DNA of 5,238 nucleotides. It comes from an uncultured Clostridia bacterium. GTDB lineage: Bacteria > Bacillota > Clostridia > Christensenellales > Borkfalkiaceae. Made by a program: the position numbers and the translations under genes. The notes below the pieces were generated by a model, which searched no databases, had not been told where the DNA came from, and saw only the letters and a list, made by a program, of their open reading frames with translations. Shown piece after piece: positions 1-5,238 of the stretch; the stretch's first letter is position 1; each line of letters starts with the position of its first letter. The stretch is from assembly GCA_944372565.1 (NCBI GenBank), contig CALVZR010000119.1, positions 1-5,238 on the forward strand, given 5' to 3'.

Positions 1-2
1 AA

Positions 3-1769
3 AAACAGGGCGTGCGGCTCAGCGCGGACGCGGAAGATATCGGAGCGCTTCTTGCGCTCTTCGGAATAAAGGCGGACGGGTTGAAAACAACCTTTTCCGC
101 GATCGGAATCGGCTGTGAAGGGGAAGATCTCATTATAGAGATCGGCGGCGCGAAAATCGCCGTGAACGGGAAAACGCTGCAGGCGGAGCTCGCCTTTGCC
201 GGCGTCAAAGCCGCCGTTTCCGGGATCGCCGCGGGGGGCGATGTGAGCGCGCCCGAAGGGGAATTCGTCGCGCTGCAGGATATTCTGCCGCTCATTGAAA
301 CAATTTCTCAAATGATCGGCGAAATGCGCTTTTCCGTGAGCGGGAGCCTCGCTTTCGGCGGGGAAAACGCAACGAAACTGGTAATCCCCTCGGCAACGGT
401 CTATTCCGCGGGAAACGGGGATATCGCGGCCGATTTTCGCGAAGGCAGGATCTCGATAGGCGGGGAGCTCGTCATCGGCGAGTCGCACAGGCTGAACGTC
501 GCGTTCGACGGGACGGATATGTATCTGTGCTATAACGACGCGATGAAAGTCAGATTCAGCAGGGCTTCGCTGGACGGGCTCGTGCAGACGCTGAAAGAAA
601 ATTTCGCTTTCATCCTGGACGGTTTCGTGAAGGCGGAATCGCTGACGCAGCTGTTCGATTCTGCGGACTACGCCGCGCTCATCGGCATGATCGCCTCCCT
701 TTCGGCGGAGCGGGACGAAAACGGCGCCGTCACGCTCGCCGTCACGCTCGCGCTCCCTTCTTCCGCCATTTCGGTATCGGTCGGGGAAAGGGAAGGCGGC
801 GCGGCGATCTCCGTATCTGCGGAGGGGCTGGATTGCGGGCTTTTCCTGCAGCCTCTCGCCGAAGATGCGGCGCCCGTCGTCGCTCCCGAAAACGCAGAGG
901 AGTATATCGATCTTTCAGACATCGGATATCTGGCGGACGGATTTTTCAAAACGGCGAAATCGGGTGAATTCGTAATGAGCGGCACGGTGGCGGTAAAACT
1001 CGACGTGCTGGGGATCAACGCCGTACTCGATATCGGTCTGCAGGCGCAGGTGAGGATAAATTTCGGGGAGGGCGGAAAAATATCCGGCGTGGACGCGCAC
1101 GTCGTGTTCGACAATACGGCGGTCGCGCGGAAAGGAACGAACGATCTGGAAAATACCACGGTTTCCGCGATCCACGACCTGGCGGTCAAATACGGAAGAT
1201 GCGAGATCACCTTCACAAATGATACGCTGTATATCGACAGGATGAACATGAGCAAATCGATCAAAACGCTCACCAACACGACGGATAAATTCCCGTTCTT
1301 TGAAATCAGAACGGGCTATCAGTTCGAAGAAACGGCATACGAGCACAAATCCGTGGCGGCGGCCGACGCACAGGGCGAAACGCTGCAGGATTTGATCTTC
1401 TATGCGTTGGGCGTCAATTCGATGTTGGCCGATCTGTTCCCAAGCGGCGGCGAAGCCGATTACGCGCGGCTGCTCGTGGGATATGTTTCCGCGGATAAAG
1501 ACGGGCAGGGCGTTCCGCACGAACACGACGTCACGCTCAGCCTCGCCGCGCTCGTCGGTTCGGATATGTTCCAACCGGTCGCGGTAAAGATCTTCACGGG
1601 GGCGGATAACCGCATCGAGGGTGTTTCCGTAAAAGATCTGACCATCGATTTCGGCGCCGGCACGCTGAAAGTCGATCTCGAAGCCGAAAACGACCTGTCC
1701 GCCGAACTCGACGGCAGCTGTTTTGAAAAATACCTGCAATTTGAATATCAGCCCTTTGCTGCCGCTTAA
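3..1769 (+). CDS. Large unrecognised modular beta-rich protein, 5'-partial (C-terminal ~588 residues)
   Basis: I do not recognise this protein and assign no function. The frame is open to the left edge (first full codon at 3). The first possible start, GTG at 12, has no ribosome binding site, so the true N-terminus, including any signal peptide, lies outside the window. Numbering from that GTG, the protein has many short alternating polar/hydrophobic stretches typical of beta strands, broken by Gly/Asn/Asp turns, plus a few amphipathic helices. It looks modular: a helix-plus-strand segment at about residues 84-115 (LQDI...FSVSG) recurs at 297-328 (LSDI...FVMSG). Later landmarks recur in the same order: F-x-x-x-D-x-x-Y-hydrophobic near 165-172 and 401-408, then DYA-x-L followed by a VTL strand at 219-243 and 483-510. 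Residues 1-75 look like the end of an earlier module. There is no LPXTG motif, C-terminal membrane segment or charged tail; it ends QPFAAA. The composition suits an exported or cell-surface protein, but this is inference. A terminator follows 15 bp after the stop. Confidence 0.8.
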   Translation, partial: KQGVRLSADAEDIGALLALFGIKADGLKTTFSAIGIGCEGEDLIIEIGGAKIAVNGKTLQAELAFAGVKAAVSGIAAGGDVSAPEGEFVALQDILPLIETISQMIGEMRFSVSGSLAFGGENATKLVIPSATVYSAGNGDIAADFREGRISIGGELVIGESHRLNVAFDGTDMYLCYNDAMKVRFSRASLDGLVQTLKENFAFILDGFVKAESLTQLFDSADYAALIGMIASLSAERDENGAVTLAVTLALPSSAISVSVGEREGGAAISVSAEGLDCGLFLQPLAEDAAPVVAPENAEEYIDLSDIGYLADGFFKTAKSGEFVMSGTVAVKLDVLGINAVLDIGLQAQVRINFGEGGKISGVDAHVVFDNTAVARKGTNDLENTTVSAIHDLAVKYGRCEITFTNDTLYIDRMNMSKSIKTLTNTTDKFPFFEIRTGYQFEETAYEHKSVAAADAQGETLQDLIFYALGVNSMLADLFPSGGEADYARLLVGYVSADKDGQGVPHEHDVTLSLAALVGSDMFQPVAVKIFTGADNRIEGVSVKDLTIDFGAGTLKVDLEAENDLSAELDGSCFEKYLQFEYQPFAAA

Positions 1770-1784
1770 AGCGGGGCAAAACGG

Positions 1785-1822
1785 AAAAAACGGCGTCTTT
1801 CGACAAAAGGCGCCGTTTTTTT
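1785..1822 (+). terminator. Intrinsic terminator after the modular protein gene
   Basis: The left arm at 1785-1800 pairs with the right arm at 1806-1821. An A6/T6 base, a CGGCG/CGCCG core, one G-T wobble and a CTTT/AAAG top enclose a 5-nt loop (CGACA). The right arm runs straight into seven T residues at 1816-1822. It starts 15 bp after the TAA stop, so it ends the upstream transcript and separates it from the citrate synthase operon. The A-tract on the left arm gives a T-tract on the opposite strand, so it could also stop antisense transcripts. Confidence 0.9.
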
Positions 1823-1963
1823 ACGCCTTTTTTGCTCCGCCGCACCCGAAAAGATTCATAAACTATATTAAAAAAGGAGCGCGTTTTCCGCACGCCGCGG
1901 CGGGGCGGAGCCGCGCGCGGGAGCCCGATCTCTGCGGGAAAAACCGCAAATGGCTATGCGATG

Positions 1964-1979
1964 TTGACAAATGCGTCAA
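1964..1979. promoter_or_regulatory. Possible operator: 16-bp inverted repeat over the -35 box
   Basis: TTGAC (1964-1968) and its exact complement GTCAA (1975-1979) flank a 6-bp spacer. The left half is the -35 hexamer itself, so a dimeric repressor bound here would block the polymerase. The arms are only 5 bp and one is fixed by the promoter consensus, so chance is a serious alternative. No regulator gene is in the window to support it. Confidence 0.25.
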
Positions 1980-1992
1980 ATTGTGTTAAAAT
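1964..1992 (+). promoter_or_regulatory. Strong SigA/sigma-70 type promoter of the citrate synthase operon
   Basis: The -35 box TTGACA (1964-1969) is a perfect consensus match. The -10 box TAAAAT (1987-1992) differs from TATAAT at one position. The spacer is the optimal 17 bp, and a TG at 1984-1985 makes an extended -10. Initiation is expected near 1999-2000, giving a leader of only about 17 nt before the ATG at 2017, too short for a riboswitch or attenuator. Control, if any, should therefore act on the promoter itself. The sequence predicts a strong vegetative promoter. Confidence 0.88.
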
Positions 1993-1998
1993 AGACAA
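1981..1998. promoter_or_regulatory. Possible Rex-like (NADH-sensing repressor) operator over the -10 box
   Basis: The 18-bp stretch TTGTGTTAAAATAGACAA has the outer TTGTG and ACAA ends of a Rex site. It matches 10 of the 14 defined positions of the general Rex consensus TTGTGAA-N4-TTCACAA; the mismatches are in the inner half-site positions. It covers the whole -10 element and runs to the predicted transcription start, a classic repressor position. Rex controls fermentative and central-carbon genes in many Firmicutes, so the target is plausible. The match is imperfect, AT-rich and partly dictated by the -10 box. Confidence 0.25.
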
Positions 1999-2005
1999 AA
2001 CCAAC

Positions 2006-2011
2006 GGAGGT
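2006..2011 (+). promoter_or_regulatory. Ribosome binding site for citrate synthase
   Basis: GGAGGT lies 5 nt before the ATG at 2017, a near-perfect anti-Shine-Dalgarno match. Its position, together with the promoter only about 17 nt upstream of the ATG, fixes the start at 2017. Confidence 0.9.
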
Positions 2012-2016
2012 GTCGG

Positions 2017-3372
2017 ATGAAGAATTTCGATAATTTACATACATTCGAAACGCTGGCGGAAAAGGTGAAGAGCCAGAAACCCATCGCAAACGAACTGTAC
2101 GCGAAATACGAGGTAAAGAGGGGACTGAGAGATCTGAACGGCGAAGGCGTGGTCGCGGGGCTGACCGCCATTTCGGAGGTCAAGGCGAAACAGCTCGTGG
2201 ACGGGGTGAAGGTGCCCTGCGAGGGCGAGCTTTATTACCGCGGAATCAACGTGAAGGATATCGTTGCGGACAGGGGGATGCAGCGGTTCCGTTTTGAAGA
2301 GGCAGCCTATCTGCTCCTTTTCGACGCCCTTCCCACGCGGGACGAGCTCGAACGGTTCAACGCCCTGCTCGCGGAAATGCGCAAACTGCCCAAGAATTTC
2401 GTGCGGGACGTCATCTTGAAAGCGCCCAGCCGCGACGTGATGAATTCCCTCGCGCGGAGCGTGCTCACGCTGTATTCCTACGATCACCACGGCGCGGACA
2501 TTTCGCAGGAAAACGTGCTGGCGCAGTGCCTCAGGCTGATTTCGGTATTTCCCATGTTTTCGGTGTACGCCTACCAGGCGCATATGCACTATAACAGAAA
2601 CGATTCCCTCATCATCCACAAGCCCGATCCCGAGCTTTCCATCGCGGAGAACATTCTCCGCATGATGCGGCAGGACGGAAAGTTTTCCGAACTCGAAGCC
2701 CGGGTGCTGGACGGCGCCCTCATCCTGCACGCCGAGCACGGCGGCGGAGACAATTCTTCCTTCACGACGTTCGTCGTAACGATCACGGGAACGGACACCT
2801 ATTCGGCGATGACCGCCGCGCTCTGTTCGCTCAAAGGCCCGCGGCACGGCGGCGCGAACATCAAGGTGATGCAGATGTTCGAGGACATCAAGCACAACGT
2901 GAAGAAATGGGGCGACGAGGGCGCGCTGCGCGACTATCTCAAAAAGATGCTCGACGGCGAGGCGTTCGACCATTCGGGGCTGATTTACGGAATGGGGCAC
3001 GCCGTGTATTCCATTTCCGATCCCCGCGCGGACGTTTTCAAGGGTTTCGTGCAGAAACTCGCCGAAGAAAAGGGCAAGTGCAGGGAATATAAACTTTATA
3101 CGGACGTCGAGCGCATTTCCCAGGAACTCATTATGGAAAAGCGCAAGATATACAAGGGCGTGAGCGCGAACGTGGACTTTTTCAGCGGGTTTGCGTACAG
3201 TATGCTCGGCATCCCGATGGAACTTTACACGCCCATCTTCGCCATCGCGCGCATCGCGGGCTGGAGCGCGCACCGTCTGGAAGAGCTTGCCAACGCGAGC
3301 AAGATCATCCGCCCGGCGTATATCAGCCTGTGCGGGAGAAAGGAATATATCCCCATCGAAGAAAGAAAATGA
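2017..3372 (+). CDS. gltA: Citrate synthase (clostridial citrate/2-methylcitrate synthase group)
   Basis: Cytosolic enzyme condensing acetyl-CoA with oxaloacetate to citrate and CoA, the entry step of the TCA cycle and of the 2-oxoglutarate/glutamate branch. The 451-residue protein has the expected fold landmarks: an N-terminal helical part with KRGLRDLNGEG (34-44) and GELYYRGI (70-77), then the catalytic domain. The catalytic set is complete by motif alignment with the pig enzyme: His241 in LHAEHGGG, His277 in GPRHGGAN, His328 in GMGHAVY and Asp387 in NVDFFSG. Substrate-binding arginines are expected at 337 (DPRA), 412 (ARIAGW) and 432 (IIRPAY). The extended N-terminus and GHAVYSISDPRA motif fit the group annotated as citrate/2-methylcitrate synthase in Clostridia, so propionyl-CoA use cannot be excluded; no prp genes are adjacent. 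The symbol is by function, not proven orthology. The gene has its own promoter and a strong ribosome binding site, is first in a two-gene operon, and shows no truncation or frameshift. Confidence 0.95.
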   Translation: MKNFDNLHTFETLAEKVKSQKPIANELYAKYEVKRGLRDLNGEGVVAGLTAISEVKAKQLVDGVKVPCEGELYYRGINVKDIVADRGMQRFRFEEAAYLLLFDALPTRDELERFNALLAEMRKLPKNFVRDVILKAPSRDVMNSLARSVLTLYSYDHHGADISQENVLAQCLRLISVFPMFSVYAYQAHMHYNRNDSLIIHKPDPELSIAENILRMMRQDGKFSELEARVLDGALILHAEHGGGDNSSFTTFVVTITGTDTYSAMTAALCSLKGPRHGGANIKVMQMFEDIKHNVKKWGDEGALRDYLKKMLDGEAFDHSGLIYGMGHAVYSISDPRADVFKGFVQKLAEEKGKCREYKLYTDVERISQELIMEKRKIYKGVSANVDFFSGFAYSMLGIPMELYTPIFAIARIAGWSAHRLEELANASKIIRPAYISLCGRKEYIPIEERK

Positions 3373-3376
3373 TTTC

Positions 3377-3380
3377 GGAG
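3377..3380 (+). promoter_or_regulatory. Weak or poorly spaced ribosome binding site of the phosphoglucomutase gene
   Basis: GGAG (3377-3380) is the only clear Shine-Dalgarno match in the 21-bp gap. It lies 13 nt before the ATG at 3394 (long spacing) and 1 nt before the GTG at 3382 (too close). A second purine run, CGGAAG (3388-3393), abuts the ATG. Neither start has ideal spacing, so translation may partly depend on ribosomes coming from the upstream gene. Confidence 0.45.
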
Positions 3381-3393
3381 CGTGCAGCGGAAG

Positions 3394-5118
3394 ATGTACA
3401 GCGAAAGATTTAAAGAATGGGCGGAAAGCCCCAAATTGAGCCGGGAAGAAAAGGCGGAACTCGCCGCGCTCGCGGAGAACGAAAAGGAAATCGAATACCG
3501 TTTCGGAAAAGAGCTGGAATTCGGCACCGCGGGTATGCGCGGGATTATGGGCGCGGGCACGAATATGATGAACGTGCACACCGTGCGCCGCGCCACGCAG
3601 GGGCTGGCGGATTATATAAAGTCTTTAGGGCTTGCCGCGATGAAACGGTGCGTGGCGATCTCTTACGATACGCGCAAAAATTCCCGTCTGTTCGCCGAAA
3701 TCGCGGCGGACGTGCTTGCCACGAACAACATAAAGACCTACCTTTTCAAAAAAGAGCACCCCGTGCCCATGCTTTCGTTCGCGGTGCGCGAACTCGGCGC
3801 GGCGGCGGGCGTGATGATCACCGCCAGCCACAACCCCAAAGAATACAACGGCTATAAAGTTTTCGGGGAAGACGGCGCGCAGATGGCGATAGAGGACACC
3901 GAAAAACTCGTGCGGCGCATCGAAGAGATCGAAAGCTGTTTTTCGGGAAAGATCAAATACGGCGCGCCCGTAAAGGGGAAAATCAGAACGATCGGCGCTT
4001 CGCTCGACAGGAAATATTACAGGGCGATCGGAAAACTCACCCATTCGGGCAACATAGAAAAAAAAGTCGGCAAGGAGATCAAACTCGTCTATACGCCGCT
4101 GCACGGCAGCGGATTCGTTCCCGTAACGACGATTTTGAAAAAGCTGGGAATCAGGGCGACGATCGTCGAAGAGCAGTCGCAGCCCGATCCCGGATTTACC
4201 ACGGTGAACGTGCCCAACCCCGAATTTAAGGAATCGCTTTCCATGGGCATCCGCCTCGCGGATAAGATCCGCGCGGACGTGGTGTTCGGCACCGATCCGG
4301 ACTGCGACCGCCTGGGCGTTGCCGTGCGCAACGGCAAGGGGGAATTCGTCGCGCTCAGCGGAAACCAGGCGGGCGTTCTGCTGCTCGATTACGTGCTCGG
4401 CAGGCTGAAAGAAACGGGCAGACTGCCCGCGAACGGGTTCGTGGTGAAGAGTTTCGTCACGACCAGTATGGCGAAAGCCATCGCGGACGATTACGGCGCG
4501 GAACTTATGGACGTGCCCGTAGGATTCAAGTTCATCGGAGAGAAGATCAAGCAGTTCGACGATGCGGGCAGCAAAAAATTCCTCTTCGGATTCGAGGAAA
4601 GCTGCGGGTATCTCCGCGGCACGCACTGCCGCGATAAGGACGCCGTGGTCGCGAGTATGCTCTTTGCCGAAATGGTGTGCTATTATACCTATAAGAACAC
4701 GGGCGTGTTTCAGCGGCTGAAAGAACTTTACGGCAAATACGGCTACTGCCTGGATAAAAACGCGAGTTATAATTTCGGCGGCGTCAACGCCATGGAGGAG
4801 ATGAACGCCGTTGTGGAAAAACTCAGGCGCACGCGGCTCGACAAGATCGATATCTATAACGTGGTCGCCATGCGCGATTATTCCCTCCCTGCCCGCATCC
4901 TCGCGGACGGCACGGAGGAAGCCCTCGACATCCCGAAGAACAACAGCGTGTATTACGAGCTGGAAAACGGCAGTTTCATCTGCGTGCGGCCGAGCGGCAC
5001 CGAACCCAAACTCAAAATTTATTTTTCGGTAAAACTGAAAGATTTCGCAACCGCGGAGAAAGCGTTTGAAAAACTGCGCGCCGCCATGGAGGAGATCGCC
5101 GGCATCGGCGAAAACTGA
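3394..5118 (+). CDS. pgcA: Alpha-phosphoglucomutase (PGM2/PgcA-type phospho-sugar mutase)
   Basis: Cytosolic alpha-D-phosphohexomutase interconverting glucose-6-phosphate and glucose-1-phosphate through a phosphoserine enzyme and glucose-1,6-bisphosphate. This feeds nucleotide-sugar, glycogen and envelope glycan synthesis. The 574-residue protein has all four family signatures in order: FGTAGMRG (43-50) and the active-site loop TASHNP with phospho-acceptor Ser145 (143-148) in domain 1; the Mg-binding loop DPDCDR (Asp301, 303, 305) in domain 2; the sugar-recognition loop GFEESCGY (399-406) in domain 3; and the phosphate-binding loop RPSGTEPK (532-539) in domain 4. EES in the sugar loop favours glucose over mannose or glucosamine substrates, and the length fits the PGM2/PgcA branch. 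Ribose- or mannose-phosphate activity remains possible. The ATG at 3394 is chosen because family members begin near this MYSERFKEW sequence; an in-frame GTG at 3382 would add four residues but sits 1 nt from the GGAG. It lies 21 bp after citrate synthase with no promoter or terminator between, so the two are probably co-transcribed. Confidence 0.94.
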   Translation: MYSERFKEWAESPKLSREEKAELAALAENEKEIEYRFGKELEFGTAGMRGIMGAGTNMMNVHTVRRATQGLADYIKSLGLAAMKRCVAISYDTRKNSRLFAEIAADVLATNNIKTYLFKKEHPVPMLSFAVRELGAAAGVMITASHNPKEYNGYKVFGEDGAQMAIEDTEKLVRRIEEIESCFSGKIKYGAPVKGKIRTIGASLDRKYYRAIGKLTHSGNIEKKVGKEIKLVYTPLHGSGFVPVTTILKKLGIRATIVEEQSQPDPGFTTVNVPNPEFKESLSMGIRLADKIRADVVFGTDPDCDRLGVAVRNGKGEFVALSGNQAGVLLLDYVLGRLKETGRLPANGFVVKSFVTTSMAKAIADDYGAELMDVPVGFKFIGEKIKQFDDAGSKKFLFGFEESCGYLRGTHCRDKDAVVASMLFAEMVCYYTYKNTGVFQRLKELYGKYGYCLDKNASYNFGGVNAMEEMNAVVEKLRRTRLDKIDIYNVVAMRDYSLPARILADGTEEALDIPKNNSVYYELENGSFICVRPSGTEPKLKIYFSVKLKDFATAEKAFEKLRAAMEEIAGIGEN

Positions 5119-5130
5119 CGGCGGTATTAT

Positions 5131-5171
5131 AAAAAGCGGCAAAAGACCTCACGGGCTTTTGCCGCTTTTTT
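5131..5171 (+). terminator. Intrinsic terminator of the citrate synthase-phosphoglucomutase operon
   Basis: A perfect 15-bp stem pairs 5131-5145 (AAAAAGCGGCAAAAG) with 5156-5170 (CTTTTGCCGCTTTTT) across a 10-nt loop. It is followed by a T-tract at 5166-5171 and starts 12 bp after the TGA. The loop may hold a further CC/GG pair. The A5 run on the left arm makes it potentially bidirectional. Confidence 0.93.
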
Positions 5172-5238
5172 GCAAGACGCGTTTTTTTCGCTGCCCGCTG
5201 CGGGCTATGCTATACGCGGGCGTTGTTCGTTGCGTGTT

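Noticed and set aside
915..1739. Open frame of 274 codons on the minus strand within the modular protein gene
   Set aside because: It overlaps the better-supported + strand frame, which has a periodic beta-strand pattern and internal repeats. The antisense product shows no coherent domain.
1871..1880. AAAAAGGAGC, a ribosome-binding-site-like motif after TATATTA
   Set aside because: No start codon at suitable spacing opens a credible frame downstream. The only frame through it is the rejected 88-codon one.
1723..1989. Open frame of 88 codons on the + strand across the intergenic region
   Set aside because: It starts inside the upstream gene and reads through the terminator hairpin and the promoter up to the -10 box. 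It has no ribosome binding site, and its composition looks non-coding.
2017..3372. Citrate synthase motif variants (EHGGGDNSS, GHAV) as a sign of altered chemistry
   Set aside because: The catalytic histidines and aspartate are all present, and GHAV also occurs in the pig enzyme. These look like ordinary family variation.
2035..3579. Long open frame of about 514 codons on the minus strand, opposite citrate synthase
   Set aside because: It lies almost wholly antisense to a complete citrate synthase. Its translation is rich in Arg, His, Val and Phe and shows no family motif. It is a shadow of GC-biased codon use on the + strand.
3625..5142. Long open frame of about 505 codons on the minus strand, opposite phosphoglucomutase
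   Set aside because: It is antisense to a gene with every catalytic motif intact. Its start lies inside the terminator stem region, and its product has low-complexity Arg/His/Phe/Val composition with no recognisable domain.
5206..5216. TATGCT/TATACG as a possible -10 box near the right edge
   Set aside because: No -35-like hexamer lies at 16-18 bp upstream, where there is a GC hairpin, and no gene start is visible in the remaining bases.

Overview
The window looks like chromosomal DNA of a fairly GC-rich member of the Clostridia/Firmicutes, plausibly an uncultured gut lineage. This is inferred from three things: GGAGG-type ribosome binding sites and a near-consensus SigA-type promoter; a citrate synthase with the sequence style of the clostridial citrate/2-methylcitrate synthase group; and a PGM2/PgcA-type phosphoglucomutase. 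I see no rRNA, tRNA, CRISPR array, insertion sequence or phage gene.

Layout, all on the + strand. (1) Positions 1-1769 hold the 3' part of a large unrecognised gene. Its frame is open to the left window edge. The product is beta-rich and appears to be built from tandem modules of roughly 200-280 residues. It ends at a strong hairpin-plus-T-tract terminator (1785-1822). (2) Positions 1823-2016 form a short intergenic region with no convincing gene. It ends in a near-perfect promoter (TTGACA, 17-bp spacer, extended -10 TGTTAAAAT) and a GGAGGT ribosome binding site. Two possible operators overlap this promoter: a 16-bp inverted repeat on the -35 box, and an 18-bp sequence resembling a Rex (NADH-sensing repressor) site on the -10 box. 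(3) Positions 2017-5118 are a two-gene operon. A citrate synthase is followed after 21 bp by an alpha-phosphoglucomutase, and a perfect 15-bp-stem terminator (5131-5171) closes it. (4) The last 67 bp (5172-5238) hold only a small GC hairpin and no supported gene.

How the genes work together (inference): the operon pairs the enzyme that commits acetyl-CoA and oxaloacetate to citrate, typically for glutamate synthesis in anaerobes with a partial TCA cycle, with the enzyme that interconverts glucose-6-phosphate and glucose-1-phosphate for glycogen and envelope sugars. Both are housekeeping enzymes with all recognised catalytic motifs intact. The upstream modular protein has its own terminator and is probably a separate transcription unit. 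No clearly new multi-gene system is visible. The two most interesting items are the unrecognised modular protein and the possible redox operator on the citrate synthase promoter.
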